DNA of 64,000 nucleotides from positions 1 through 64,000 of the forward strand of contig NZ_JAEULP010000079.1 in assembly GCF_016792905.1 (NCBI RefSeq), in the 5' to 3' direction. The notes under the pieces were generated by a model. It was not told the DNA's origin. It saw only the letters and a list, made by a program, of their open reading frames with translations, and made no database searches. A program made the position numbers and the translations under genes. The first letter of the stretch is position 1. The number at the start of each line of letters is the position of its first letter. Positions 9,493 through 17,703 of this stretch are shown here, piece after piece. Origin of the DNA: Tabrizicola sp. (lineage in GTDB: Bacteria > Pseudomonadota > Alphaproteobacteria > Rhodobacterales > Rhodobacteraceae).

Positions 9493-10125
9493 TCAGGCTT
9501 CGTGGCCCGCGTCCAGGTTGATCACCGTCAACACCATGGCGCGCAGCACCGTATGCCCGATGATCGGCAGCACGGCCCAGAACAAGAGCCAGTGCGAGGG
9601 ATCGACGGCGCGGATCATGGTTTCGTTCAGAAGCAGGAAGCCGAAGTTGTAGACCACCATCATCCGGGTCAGGTTCGGCAGATGCTCGCGCATCTCGGCG
9701 TCCGGCCAGAAGCTTGCCGCGGTCGAGGTCCGGCCATGCATCAGGTCCTGCAGGAAGATGCCCGCGATCACGACATAGAACACGCTCTGCATGCGCTGGC
9801 ACCACAGCGGATCGTCGACCAGCGCCAGAACCGCCAGCGGCAGGCCCGCCATCAACAGCGCGAAGACCACCGCTTGGCCCGCCGAATAGCGCGTCAGCAT
9901 CCGCCGCACCATGCCCTCGAAGCCCATCCCGATCCGCACCGCCAGCGCGGCAAGGAAGGCGGTCGCGAAGGCCTGGCCACCGTTGTCCGACCCAAGAAGC
10001 ACCGACAGGACCGGATAGCCGATCAGCAGGACCGCGCCCGGCAGATAAAGGGCCCGCGACAGGGGCGGCAGATCCTGGAACAGGCTCAGGAACAGGCGGA
10101 CAAGATCAAAGGGGCTGCGGTGCAT
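9493..10125 (-). CDS. Multi-pass membrane protein of unknown function
   Basis: A 210-residue protein with about five hydrophobic segments: LYLPGAVLLIGYPVLSVLL, FATAFLAALAVRIGMGF, AVVFALLMAGLPLAVLAL, SVFYVVIAGIFLQDLM and LLFWAVLPIIGHTVLRAMVL. I do not recognise the family and see no catalytic motif. It is convergent with the TPR gene, separated by 48 bases that contain a GC-rich imperfect inverted repeat (about 9448-9470) without a T tract. The next leftward gene upstream, yciB, lies about 100 bases away, so it may have its own promoter. Confidence 0.75.
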   Translation of the reverse strand: MHRSPFDLVRLFLSLFQDLPPLSRALYLPGAVLLIGYPVLSVLLGSDNGGQAFATAFLAALAVRIGMGFEGMVRRMLTRYSAGQAVVFALLMAGLPLAVLALVDDPLWCQRMQSVFYVVIAGIFLQDLMHGRTSTAASFWPDAEMREHLPNLTRMMVVYNFGFLLLNETMIRAVDPSHWLLFWAVLPIIGHTVLRAMVLTVINLDAGHEA

Positions 10126-10222
10126 CGGTGAACTCCATCAAGCTCACCGTCTGGTCTAGCCAGCCATCAAGGCAGGTCTGGGGCAGAACCCGGCCCCAAG
10201 CGGGGCATTCCTGTGCCGAGTG

Positions 10223-10831
10223 TCAGCTTTCGTCCGTCGGCTCTTCGATGAAGTAGCGCTGCAGCGCCATGAAGTTCGCCATCAGGAACAGAAACAGTGC
10301 CGCAGGCATCGCGAAGGTCTCCAGGATGACCCAGGTCTCCTCCGCCTGGGTGCGCCAGATGATCTCGTTGGCGACCGCCAGCCCTGCGAACATCGCCGTC
10401 AACCGGCGGGTCAGGATCATCCAACCCTCTGGTTTCATGGCCAAAGCTTCCGCCATCACCCATTGCAGCAGGCTTTTCCCGCGCAACAGGCCCGCCCCCA
10501 GGATCACCGCGAAGATGCCATAGACGAAGGTGGTCTTCATCTTGAAGAAGGTCGCGTCGTTGAACCAGGCGGTCAGCCCGCCGAAGAACACCACCATCAC
10601 CCCGACGAAGATCTGCATCCGGCTGACCGTGCCCGTCAACAACCACAGGGAGAGCGTTGCAACCAGAAGCAACGGGATCAGGATCAGCGCCGCCACAATG
10701 AAGCCCGAATATTCGGTTCCCCCGAACATGAAGGTCTGATCCTTGATCCGCATGTAGATCAGGAAGAACAGAATCGTGGGCCCCAGCTCCAGCACCTGCT
10801 TGAGAATCGGGTTGATCTTCCGCCCGGCCAT
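10223..10831 (-). CDS. yciB: Inner-membrane septation protein YciB/IspZ
   Basis: A 202-residue, roughly five-pass inner membrane protein of the YciB (intracellular septation protein A) family. Signatures are INPILKQVLELGPTILFFL at the N-terminus, VFFGGLTAWFNDATFFKMKTT, GIFAVILGAGLLRGKSLLQWVM and NEIIWRT with ILETFAMP towards the C-terminus. Family members help maintain cell envelope and division-site integrity. The biochemical function is poorly defined. It lies upstream of the 9493 membrane gene and downstream of the two paralogous exported proteins, yet ends in a leftward block that includes ftsY, a familiar alphaproteobacterial arrangement. Confidence 0.93.
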   Translation of the reverse strand: MAGRKINPILKQVLELGPTILFFLIYMRIKDQTFMFGGTEYSGFIVAALILIPLLLVATLSLWLLTGTVSRMQIFVGVMVVFFGGLTAWFNDATFFKMKTTFVYGIFAVILGAGLLRGKSLLQWVMAEALAMKPEGWMILTRRLTAMFAGLAVANEIIWRTQAEETWVILETFAMPAALFLFLMANFMALQRYFIEEPTDES

Positions 10832-10884
10832 TGCCTCACCCTTCGTCAGAACCTGCGCCTATCTGGCCCGGATCGCCGCGCGGT

Positions 10885-11763
10885 TCAAGGTGCAAGCCCC
10901 GGCTGCCAGTCGACCGCCAGAGCGGCGTCGGACAACAACCGCGCCAGTGCCTCCGGCCCCGCCGGATCGTCGGACAAGGCCAACAGGCCGAGCTGCGCCG
11001 CGCCGATCCCGGTTTCCGCCCCGAAGTCCAGCACCAGCCGACCCCGGCCTTGCGGCAACGCGGCGATGAACCTTTCCAGCGCCTCGCCGTCGGCCTCGGG
11101 CAGATTGCCCTCCGGTATCGCGTGAACCACCCCAAGCAAGGCCGCCCGCGCCGCAAGCACCGCCTGCGTCCCCGACATCCCGGGATCGACCTCGGCGCCC
11201 AGGGCCTCCATCACCGGACGCAGCGTCCGGCCATCGTTCGTCCACTCAAGATGCAGTGCCACCACCCGCCCGGTCAGGATCGACCCGGCCGACAGCCGAG
11301 CCTCCGCGACTTCCGCCGTCAGAAGCAGCTCGCCACCCCCCGACAGCCCCAGACGCCCGCCCTCCAGCACCAGCCGGCCCGTCGCTTCGTCACGCCGCAC
11401 CAGCAGGTGAACCTCCGCCGACTGCAACCGCAAAAGGTCGCGCAGCCAGCCCGGCATGTCCCGGTCGTTCAGCGCCGGTCGCACCCGCAGCCCGGCGCCG
11501 TCGATTTCCACCGACAGCAGTTCATCCTCCGCCATCGTTCCCGCCAGCCGCAACCGCGCGACCGAAACCTGCGGCGCCCCGTCCCCGGTCAGCCGCGCAC
11601 CGTCCAGCACGCACCAGCCATCTTCCAGCGCGGCGGGCGGAAAGCTCAGGCTCAATCCGGTGAAAGATTCGACTGCCGCAACGACCGTATCGCAGCCTGC
11701 CGCCGTCTCGCCCGCCACCGGACCGGCCATGAGCGCCAGCAGCATCCAAAGCCTAAGGCGCAT
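10885..11763 (-). CDS. Exported protein of unknown function, paralogue of the next gene
   Basis: A 292-residue exported protein I do not recognise. The signal peptide is MRLRLWMLLALMAGPVAG, and the mature protein starts near ETAAGC. It contains repeated beta-like stretches (VSVARLRLAGTMAEDELLSVE, GELLLTAEVAEARLSAGS, ALHLEWTNDGRT) and ends with LSDAALAVDWQPGLAP. The adjacent gene at 11753-12667 has the same plan and ends with FQGVTLDVDWSHVDAP, so the two appear to be diverged tandem duplicates. I chose the ATG at 11763 because GGAG lies 8 bases upstream. ATG at 11769 is also possible. Either start overlaps the end of the upstream gene, suggesting translational coupling. Confidence 0.75.
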   Translation of the reverse strand: MRLRLWMLLALMAGPVAGETAAGCDTVVAAVESFTGLSLSFPPAALEDGWCVLDGARLTGDGAPQVSVARLRLAGTMAEDELLSVEIDGAGLRVRPALNDRDMPGWLRDLLRLQSAEVHLLVRRDEATGRLVLEGGRLGLSGGGELLLTAEVAEARLSAGSILTGRVVALHLEWTNDGRTLRPVMEALGAEVDPGMSGTQAVLAARAALLGVVHAIPEGNLPEADGEALERFIAALPQGRGRLVLDFGAETGIGAAQLGLLALSDDPAGPEALARLLSDAALAVDWQPGLAP

Positions 11764-12667
11764 CGACATGGCTCCAGTCCACATCCAGCGTCACGCCCTG
11801 GAACAGCGGTGCCGCCTCGGCCAGCGTCCCGGGCATCCCCGTCACCGCATAGCCCGCTGCCCGCACCGGCCCGAGCCCGGGTTCTGCGCGCACCGACACG
11901 ACAAGGTCGCCCGCCGGGTTCGGAAGTTCACCGATCAGCGCCACGAGTGCAGCCTTGCTTTCGGCCGATACGCTCGTCTCCGGCAGTTCGGCCACCACCG
12001 TCCGCAGATCGGCCCTGATCCCCTCCGCCGCCGCCTCCATGTCACCCTCTGGCGGCAACATCGCCGGCCCCAGCGTCATCAGCGCGTACCATTCGAACAA
12101 CCCGTGCGTGGTGATCCGCAGGTCGGCCTCGGTCAGCGCGAAGCTGGTGGCCGACATCTGAATCGCCCCGGGCGAGGACAGGTCCACCCCCGTCAGCACG
12201 GCAGAGGCTTCGACGAGATTGTCGCCGGGGAAGTCCAGGCTCAGCCCCTCCAGCCGCAGCACCTTGGCTCCCGCATCCCAGGCCAGCGAAGCCTGAGCGT
12301 CGATCCCGTTCGGGCGGGCCTGCGCGGCGAAAAGCCAGTCCATCTGCGCATTCCCGGTCTGCACCACCAGCCGCAGCCCCTCCACCGCAATCTCAAGGCC
12401 CTCGGGGGTCCCGGCTCCTTCCGCGATCCAGCCCAGCGCCGATCCGCGAAAGCGCAGCCGATCCAGATGCCAGTCCGGCAGATACTGTCCTTCAAGGTCC
12501 AGAACCAGGCCCTGAACGAGGCACCAGTCCCCATCTTGCGAAAGCGTGCCGCTCACCGAGCCAAGTTCGGACAGCGCCGCCGAGACCTTCTCCCAGGCCG
12601 CCGGACACAACTCCGCGGCCCCCGCCGGACCCGCCAGCATCAGCCCCAGAAGCCCGGCGCGGATCAC
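11753..12667 (-). CDS. Exported protein of unknown function, tandem paralogue
   Basis: A 304-residue exported protein with signal peptide MIRAGLLGLMLAGPAGA and mature start near AELCPAAWEK. It has two N-terminal cysteines (ELCP and DWCLVQG), matching GCDT and GWCVLDG in the following gene. Alternating hydrophobic strands such as HLDRLRFRGSALGWI, GLEIAVEGLRLVVQ and KVLRLEGLSLDFPGDN suggest a beta-rich, possibly lipid-transfer-like or AsmA-like fold, but this is only an impression. The stop overlaps the start of the downstream paralogue, and its own start overlaps the ftsY stop by 4 bases, so ftsY and both genes are probably one transcript. Confidence 0.75.
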   Translation of the reverse strand: MIRAGLLGLMLAGPAGAAELCPAAWEKVSAALSELGSVSGTLSQDGDWCLVQGLVLDLEGQYLPDWHLDRLRFRGSALGWIAEGAGTPEGLEIAVEGLRLVVQTGNAQMDWLFAAQARPNGIDAQASLAWDAGAKVLRLEGLSLDFPGDNLVEASAVLTGVDLSSPGAIQMSATSFALTEADLRITTHGLFEWYALMTLGPAMLPPEGDMEAAAEGIRADLRTVVAELPETSVSAESKAALVALIGELPNPAGDLVVSVRAEPGLGPVRAAGYAVTGMPGTLAEAAPLFQGVTLDVDWSHVDAP

Positions 12668-13833
12668 CCGTCCGCCCCGACCAGTGCCTTGGCAAACTCC
12701 TCGGGGTCGAAGGGCGCCAGGTCGTCGATCTGCTCGCCCACGCCAATCGCATGGATCGGCAGCCCGAACTTGTCGGCCAAGGCCACCAGCACCCCGCCCT
12801 TCGCGGTCCCGTCCAGCTTGGTCATCACCAAACCACTCACGTCCGCGATCTTGCGGAAGATGTCGACCTGCGTCACCGCGTTCTGCCCGGTGGTCGCGTC
12901 CAGCACCAGCAGAGTATTGTGCGGCGCCGTAGCATCGACCTTGCGGATCACTCGCACGATCTTCGCCAGTTCCTCCATCAGGTCCTGCCGGTTCTGCAAC
13001 CGTCCCGCCGTGTCGATCATCAGCAGGTCCGCGCCATCCGCCTTCGCCTTGGTCAGCGCGTCGAAGGCCAGCGAGGCCGGGTCCGAGCCTTCGGGCGCGG
13101 TCAGCACCGGCACCCCGGCCCGCTTGCCCCAGATCTGCAACTGCTCCACCGCCGCCGCGCGGAACGTGTCGCCCGCCGCGATCACCACCGTCTTGCCCGC
13201 CGCCTTGAACTGGCTGGCAAGCTTGCCGATTGTCGTGGTCTTGCCCGACCCGTTCACCCCCACCACCAGCACCACCTGCGGTTTTGTCGGATAGAGGGGC
13301 ATCGGCCGCGCCACCGGCTCCATGATCCGCGCCACTTCCCCGGCCAGCGCCCCACGCAGCTCGCGGGTCGAAACCTTCCGCCCGAAGCGCCCCTCGGCAA
13401 TGTTCGCCGTCACCCGCACCGCCGTATCCACGCCCATGTCGGCCTGGATCAGCAATTCCTCCAGGCTTTCCAGCATCGCGTCGTCCAGCACCCGGCGCGG
13501 CTCCTCTGCCGCGCCCCGTCCGAACAGCCGCCCCAGAAGCCCCGGCCGCGCCGCCTCTGGCGCCGGGTCGGCTACCGTGGTGGGTGAAACCCGGTCCATG
13601 GGCATCGGATCCTCGGGTTCCGGGTTCTCCGGTTCCGGCGCATCCGGTTCGGGGATCTCCGGCAGGTCGGGCTCCGGCACCTCCGGCTCGGGCAGGTCCG
13701 GCACCTCCAGCGGCACCTCCGGCACCGGGTCGCGCGGCCCCTCCGCCCCTTCCGCGACCAGCGCCTCCAGCCCCTCGCCGATCTTGTCCGAGGAACGGAA
13801 CATCCGGTCCTTGAGCTTCTTGAAGAACGACAT
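12664..13833 (-). CDS. ftsY: Signal recognition particle receptor FtsY
   Basis: SRP receptor GTPase that docks ribosome-SRP complexes at the inner membrane, 389 residues. The NG domain is complete: G1 GVNGSGKTTTIGKLA, the DTFRAAAVEQL insertion-box region, G3 DTAGR, G4 TKLDGTAKGG, and GVGEQIDDLAPFDPEEFA at the C-terminus. The N-terminal A domain is unusually regular, with residues ~35-80 made almost entirely of Pro, Glu, Asp and aliphatic residues in a PEPEVPEPDLPEIPEP-like pattern. The A domain is variable and acidic across FtsY proteins, so this fits the family although the regular repeat is striking. Two exported-protein genes follow with overlapping ends. Confidence 0.96.
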   Translation of the reverse strand: MSFFKKLKDRMFRSSDKIGEGLEALVAEGAEGPRDPVPEVPLEVPDLPEPEVPEPDLPEIPEPDAPEPENPEPEDPMPMDRVSPTTVADPAPEAARPGLLGRLFGRGAAEEPRRVLDDAMLESLEELLIQADMGVDTAVRVTANIAEGRFGRKVSTRELRGALAGEVARIMEPVARPMPLYPTKPQVVLVVGVNGSGKTTTIGKLASQFKAAGKTVVIAAGDTFRAAAVEQLQIWGKRAGVPVLTAPEGSDPASLAFDALTKAKADGADLLMIDTAGRLQNRQDLMEELAKIVRVIRKVDATAPHNTLLVLDATTGQNAVTQVDIFRKIADVSGLVMTKLDGTAKGGVLVALADKFGLPIHAIGVGEQIDDLAPFDPEEFAKALVGADG

Positions 13834-13896
13834 GCGGGCGCCTTTCGGGAAGGATTTCCCTTCACCTAGTCGCTTTGCCCCGCCATTGAAAGACTG

Positions 13897-14619
13897 TCAG
13901 CCGGAACCCACGCCCCAGAAGACAACCGCACCCCAGGCAATCAGCACCTGCCCGCCCCAGTAGGCGGGCCAGAGAGCCAGCGCCAGCCGCCGCCGCAGGC
14001 CCGCGCCCGTCGCGACGAACAACTGGATCGCCAGCATCAGGTCGGACAGGATGAACAGCGCCGCCCCCCAGCGCAGCACAGACTGCCCCGACGCCACTGG
14101 CAGCAACACCGCCGCCACCCCCATCAGCCCGATCAGGACCACATAGCCCCGCACCGGCCAGCGCAAGTCTCCCGTGCGCGGTGCCAACCAAAATTCCGTC
14201 GAAACCAGCAGCCCCGCCAATACAACGAGCGCCAGACCCTCGCCCGTCGACACTCCGTCGAACCCCAGCGCCCCCGACCGCAGCAGGAAGCCCCCCGCAT
14301 AGGCCAGATGCCCCAGCCCGAACGCTCCGACCCCCGCCAGGAACCACCGCTCCCCCTTCAGCGCCAGGCACAGATCGCCCAGCGCCCCCAGCGCCAGGCC
14401 CAATGGCACCAGCCAGAACCACCCCGTCCCCGGCATCGTGGCCAGCAGAACCGCGAGCAGCCCGGTCGACGCCGTCTTGACCCCGGCCCCCCGCCAGCCC
14501 TTCTCCTCGGCTGCGGCAAAGAGCCAGCCGTAGCCCACCGCCGCCGCCAGCGACAGAATGGCAGTTGCGATTGCCGCGAATTCGCCCAAGGCTGCCCCCC
14601 GAACCTGATGCCTCGCCAA
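13897..14619 (-). CDS. YhhN-family membrane protein (lysoplasmalogenase-like)
   Basis: A 240-residue protein with about eight membrane segments. It has the YhhN/TMEM86 pattern: LGALGDLCLALKGERWFLAGVGAFGLGHLAYAGGFL (Asp in LGDL and the HLAY motif) and GAALFILSDLMLAIQLF (second conserved Asp). In characterised relatives these aspartates belong to a lysoplasmalogenase that cleaves the vinyl ether bond of lysoplasmalogens. Bacterial members are mostly uncharacterised, so the activity is an inference. The start is uncertain, since a downstream TTG or ATG could be used. The gene lies 63 bases upstream of ftsY on the same strand and is divergent from the AlkB-like gene, with only 25 bases between the starts. 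Confidence 0.78.
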   Translation of the reverse strand: MARHQVRGAALGEFAAIATAILSLAAAVGYGWLFAAAEEKGWRGAGVKTASTGLLAVLLATMPGTGWFWLVPLGLALGALGDLCLALKGERWFLAGVGAFGLGHLAYAGGFLLRSGALGFDGVSTGEGLALVVLAGLLVSTEFWLAPRTGDLRWPVRGYVVLIGLMGVAAVLLPVASGQSVLRWGAALFILSDLMLAIQLFVATGAGLRRRLALALWPAYWGGQVLIAWGAVVFWGVGSG

Positions 14620-14644
14620 AAGCGTTGACCCGGACCCGAAGCCG

Positions 14645-15703
14645 ATGCAAGCCGAACCCCGCCGCCCCCTGCCCCTGGCCTCCTTCGCCGTGGCGTCACT
14701 CCTGCCCCTGCCGCTCCTCGGCCTCGGGCTCTGGCACGGCGGCCTCTGGCTCTGGGCCGCCTTCCTCTACATGGCCATCCTGACCATCCTCCTCGACCAG
14801 CTTGTCCCCCTCGTCCCCGGCCAGTCCGACGCCAGCGAATTTCCCGGCGCCGACCTCCTCCTCGCCACCATCGGCCTTGGCACCCTCGCCCTCCTGCCCG
14901 CCGCCACATGGGCCATCGCCGGGCCCTCCGCCCTCACGTTCACCGAGCGCGTCCTCACCTTCTTCGCCACCGGCTTCTGGCTGGGCCAGGTCGGCCATCC
15001 CGCCGCGCATGAGCTGATCCACCGGCCAAACCGCACACTCTTCCGCCTCGGCGCCGCCTATTACAGCGCCATCCTCTTCGGCCAGCACGCGAGCGCCCAT
15101 CGCCTTGTCCACCACCGCCACGTCGCCAGCCGCGAGGACCCGAACTCCGCCCGCGCGGGCGAAAGCTTCTACCGTTTCGCCCCCCGCGCCTGGATCGGCA
15201 GCTTCCGGCAGGGCTGCGCCGCAGAAACCGCCCTGCGCTCGGGCCATCCCAGCCTCCACCCCTACGCTGCCTACCTCACCGGCAGCGCCGCCGCCCTGAT
15301 CCTCGCCTCGCTGATCGCGGGCCTCCCCGGCCTCCTGATCTGGACGGCCCTCGCGCTGCACACGCAAAGCCAGATCCTCTTGTCCGACTACGTCCAGCAC
15401 TACGGCCTGACCCGCGCCCGCCTGCCCGACGGCAGGCTCGAACCCGTCGGCCCGGGCCACAGCTGGAACACGGCGCACTGGCTCACCTCGGCGATGATGC
15501 TGAACGCCCCCCGCCATTCCGACCACCACCTCAACCCCTCACGCCCCTTCCCCGCGCTGCGTCTTCCCGACGACGCCCCCCGACTGCCCTGGCCGCTGCC
15601 GCTGGCCTGCGCCATGGCGCTTTGCCCCCGGATCTGGCGCCGCGCCATGTCCCCGCACCTCGCCCGCTGGCAGGATTCCAGACCCGGAAACACAACGGCT
15701 TGA
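14645..15703 (+). CDS. AlkB-type membrane di-iron hydroxylase/desaturase
   Basis: A 352-residue integral membrane protein of the alkane 1-monooxygenase / fatty acid desaturase superfamily. The histidine boxes that bind the di-iron centre are present in order: HELIHRPNR (HEXXH box 1), HRLVHHRHVASREDPNSAR (box 2), and APRHSDHHLNPSRPFPALR (box 3). The AlkB-like QHYGLTR segment also appears. At least five hydrophobic segments surround them. It would hydroxylate a hydrophobic substrate using O2 and an electron donor such as rubredoxin, but no rubredoxin or reductase gene is adjacent. Many Rhodobacteraceae AlkB-like proteins have unknown substrates, so calling it an alkane hydroxylase would be too specific. 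The six-gene exported protein array follows 56 bases downstream. Confidence 0.85.
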   Translation: MQAEPRRPLPLASFAVASLLPLPLLGLGLWHGGLWLWAAFLYMAILTILLDQLVPLVPGQSDASEFPGADLLLATIGLGTLALLPAATWAIAGPSALTFTERVLTFFATGFWLGQVGHPAAHELIHRPNRTLFRLGAAYYSAILFGQHASAHRLVHHRHVASREDPNSARAGESFYRFAPRAWIGSFRQGCAAETALRSGHPSLHPYAAYLTGSAAALILASLIAGLPGLLIWTALALHTQSQILLSDYVQHYGLTRARLPDGRLEPVGPGHSWNTAHWLTSAMMLNAPRHSDHHLNPSRPFPALRLPDDAPRLPWPLPLACAMALCPRIWRRAMSPHLARWQDSRPGNTTA

Positions 15704-15759
15704 CTGGCCAAGCCCGCGCCGCTCTGGCACTCTCCCCCCGAATACGAACGGAGCCCTTG

Positions 15760-16152
15760 ATGCGTGCCCTCCTTCTTGCCCTCGCCCTTCTCGCCACCCC
15801 GGCGCTGGCCGAAACGCCGCTCAATGCCGACGAATTCGATGCAGCCACCAGGGGCGCAACCCTCACCTACGACTACGGCAACGGCCTCTACGGGACCGAG
15901 GAATATCTTGACGGCCGCCGCGTCCGCTGGGCCTTCGAGGGCGATCTCTGCATCTACGGCGTCTGGTACCAGAAGGACGACGAGATCTGCTTCGACTACG
16001 AAAACGATTCCACCCCCGCCTGCTGGCTCTACTTCCTGGAAAACGGCAAGATCCGCGGCCGTTACATGGGCGAGGGCGGCGGCTGGGAAATCCTCGAATC
16101 CTCCCGCGAGGGCGGCCCCCTGCCCTGCGCCGGGCCGGATGTGGGCGTCTGA
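15760..16152 (+). CDS. Tandem exported four-cysteine protein, copy 1 of 6
   Basis: A 130-residue protein with a signal peptide (MRALLLALALLATPALA, mature start at ETPLNADEF). Mature cysteines are at 64, 77, 88 and 123, giving C-x12-C-x10-C-x34-C. Shared motifs are LYGTEEYLDGRRVRW, CIYGVWY, EICFDYE, ACW and the C-terminal CAGPDVGV. The even number of cysteines and the export signal suggest two disulfides in the periplasm or outside the cell. No known family comes to mind. The start is fixed by the signal peptide, although the open frame extends upstream. It is the first copy of the array, separated by 4 bases from copy 2, so any promoter for the array lies in 15704-15759 or further upstream before the AlkB-like gene. 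Confidence 0.85.
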   Translation: MRALLLALALLATPALAETPLNADEFDAATRGATLTYDYGNGLYGTEEYLDGRRVRWAFEGDLCIYGVWYQKDDEICFDYENDSTPACWLYFLENGKIRGRYMGEGGGWEILESSREGGPLPCAGPDVGV

Positions 16153-16156
16153 GCCC

Positions 16157-16534
16157 ATGCGCGTGGCGGTGATAGTCGGCCTTCTCGCCAGCCCAAGCCA
16201 GGCCGAACCGCCGATCACTGCAAGCGAATTTGCCGCCCATGTCGGCAACGACACAATCGTCTACCAATACACCGACGAAGTGGGAATCGCGGACTACGGG
16301 CCCAACGGGTCCCTCGTCTGGCGGCGAAAGGAAGACTTCTGCGTGGCGGGCCATTGGCGGCAGGAAGGAGACGCGCTTTGCTTCTATTTCGCAAATTCGG
16401 AAGAATCCCACTGCTGGCACTTCTTTCTCAGGGGCGGGAAACTGGAAGCCGTCGGGACCGGGCGCGACCATACAAGAATCCGCGAAGTGTCACGCTCGGA
16501 TCACCCCCTCGACTGCGCCGAGGTTCAGCTCTAG
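16157..16534 (+). CDS. Tandem exported four-cysteine protein, copy 2 of 6 (divergent)
   Basis: A 125-residue protein with signal peptide MRVAVIVGLLASPSQA and mature start at EPPITASEF. The cysteine frame is kept exactly (62, 75, 86, 120). Several motifs shared by the others have drifted: the YLPGR block reads YGPNGSLVW, WYP reads WRQ, and the C-terminal GPxVGV is replaced by CAEVQL. It is thus the most divergent copy apart from copy 4. Its start is 4 bases after the stop of copy 1 and its stop is 2 bases before copy 3. The intact frame and preserved cysteines argue that it is a functional gene under changed selection and not a pseudogene. Confidence 0.82.
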   Translation: MRVAVIVGLLASPSQAEPPITASEFAAHVGNDTIVYQYTDEVGIADYGPNGSLVWRRKEDFCVAGHWRQEGDALCFYFANSEESHCWHFFLRGGKLEAVGTGRDHTRIREVSRSDHPLDCAEVQL

Positions 16535-16536
16535 CG

Positions 16537-16926
16537 ATGCGCTTCATTCTCTTCGCATTGCTGATCGCCACGCCCCTTCGGGCCGAAACCCCGATTACCG
16601 CCGAAACCTTCGAGGCGCATGTCACCGGCAAGACCCTGACCTACCGGCAATTCGACTATGTCTTCGGGATCGAGGAATACCTGCCCGACCGCAAGGTCCG
16701 CTGGTCGACCGCGCCCACCGAATGCCTTTATGGCAGCTGGTATCCGCAAGGCGACGACATCTGCTTCGTCTACGAATACGATCCGACCCCGGCCTGCTGG
16801 ACCTTCTGGCTGAAGGACGGCGCGCTGGTGGCGCTCTCCAGCACCGGATTGCCCGGCGAGGAGCTGCACGAAGTCGACGCCAGCGCCCGGGGCCTGCCCT
16901 GTCCCGGGCCGGATGTGGGCGTCTGA
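16537..16926 (+). CDS. Tandem exported four-cysteine protein, copy 3 of 6
   Basis: A 129-residue protein with signal peptide MRFILFALLIATPLRA and mature start at ETPITAETF. Cysteines are at 63, 76, 87 and 122. It carries the fullest set of array motifs: GKTLTY, FGIEEYLPDRKVRW, CLYGSWYPQGDDICFVYE, PACW and CPGPDVGV, with the last eight residues nearly identical to copy 1. Of the six it is the best representative to seed a profile search. The stop overlaps the ATG of copy 4 by one base (TGATG), a sign of translational coupling. Confidence 0.85.
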   Translation: MRFILFALLIATPLRAETPITAETFEAHVTGKTLTYRQFDYVFGIEEYLPDRKVRWSTAPTECLYGSWYPQGDDICFVYEYDPTPACWTFWLKDGALVALSSTGLPGEELHEVDASARGLPCPGPDVGV

Positions 16927-17312
16927 TGCTGCGCGCCGTCCTCTGCCTTGCCTGCCTTCCCGCCGCTGCGGGCGCCGAAACGGCCATGACCAGCGCCGAA
17001 TTCGAGGCCTGGTCGACCGGCAAGACGCTGGAATACGATGTCGACGGCAGACACCGGGGCAGCGAGATGCATCTCGCAGGCCGCGCCACTGTCAACGCGC
17101 ATGTGGGAAAGGCGTGCAGGTCGGGCCACTGGTATCCGTCGGGGAACCTGATCTGCTTTGTCTATGACACCAGCCCCGGCCCGCATTGCTGGCGCTTCCT
17201 GAAAGTGGGCGATCAGGTCTTTGCAGAATTTGCGGGTGACGATGAGCCGCAGAGGATTTCCGTAACCCTGTCGACCGCACGCAATCCCTGCGATCCGGGT
17301 GTGGGACTCTAG
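16926..17312 (+). CDS. Tandem exported four-cysteine protein, copy 4 of 6 (divergent)
   Basis: A 128-residue protein with signal peptide MLRAVLCLACLPAAAGA and mature start at ETAMTSAEF. The four mature cysteines (64, 77, 88, 122) keep the array spacing, and two more lie in the signal peptide. The middle motif is altered to GSEMHLAGRATVN in place of the YGxExYLPGRxVRW pattern, while GHWYPSGNLICFVY, HCW and CDPGVGL are retained. It overlaps copy 3 by one base and is 1 base from copy 5. Confidence 0.83.
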   Translation: MLRAVLCLACLPAAAGAETAMTSAEFEAWSTGKTLEYDVDGRHRGSEMHLAGRATVNAHVGKACRSGHWYPSGNLICFVYDTSPGPHCWRFLKVGDQVFAEFAGDDEPQRISVTLSTARNPCDPGVGL

Positions 17313-17313
17313 G

Positions 17314-17703
17314 ATGCGCGTCGCCCTCGCCCTTGTCCTTCTGGCAGGTCCAGTCTTGGCCGACCCGCCCCTGTCGGCCGATGACTTCGACGCTTTGACC
17401 CTTGGCCGCACCATGACCTGGGCGGCATTCGGCACGGTCTACGGCGTCGAACAGTACCTGCCGGGCCGCAAGGTGCGCTGGACCTTCACCGGCGACGAAT
17501 GCAAGACCGGCTATTGGTATCCGGACGGTCCCGCGATCTGCTTCCAGTACGAGGGCGACCCCGAACCCGACTGCTGGGAAATCACCACCTCCGGCCCCGA
17601 TCTCCTCGCCCGCTACACCACCGACCCGCCCGGCACCGAGCCGGTGCTGGTTCGGGAAACCACCGAACCTCTCGCCTGTTTCGGCCCGAAAGTCGGCGTC
17701 TGA
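17314..17703 (+). CDS. Tandem exported four-cysteine protein, copy 5 of 6
   Basis: A 129-residue protein with signal peptide MRVALALVLLAGPVLA and mature start at DPPLSADDF. Cysteines are at 63, 76, 87 and 122. Motifs: GRTMTW, YGVEQYLPGRKVRW, CKTGYWYPDGPAICFQYE, DCW, CFGPKVGV. I chose the ATG at 17314, one base after the previous stop; a GTG at 17299 would put extra residues before the signal peptide. The stop overlaps the ATG of copy 6 by one base. Confidence 0.85.
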   Translation: MRVALALVLLAGPVLADPPLSADDFDALTLGRTMTWAAFGTVYGVEQYLPGRKVRWTFTGDECKTGYWYPDGPAICFQYEGDPEPDCWEITTSGPDLLARYTTDPPGTEPVLVRETTEPLACFGPKVGV

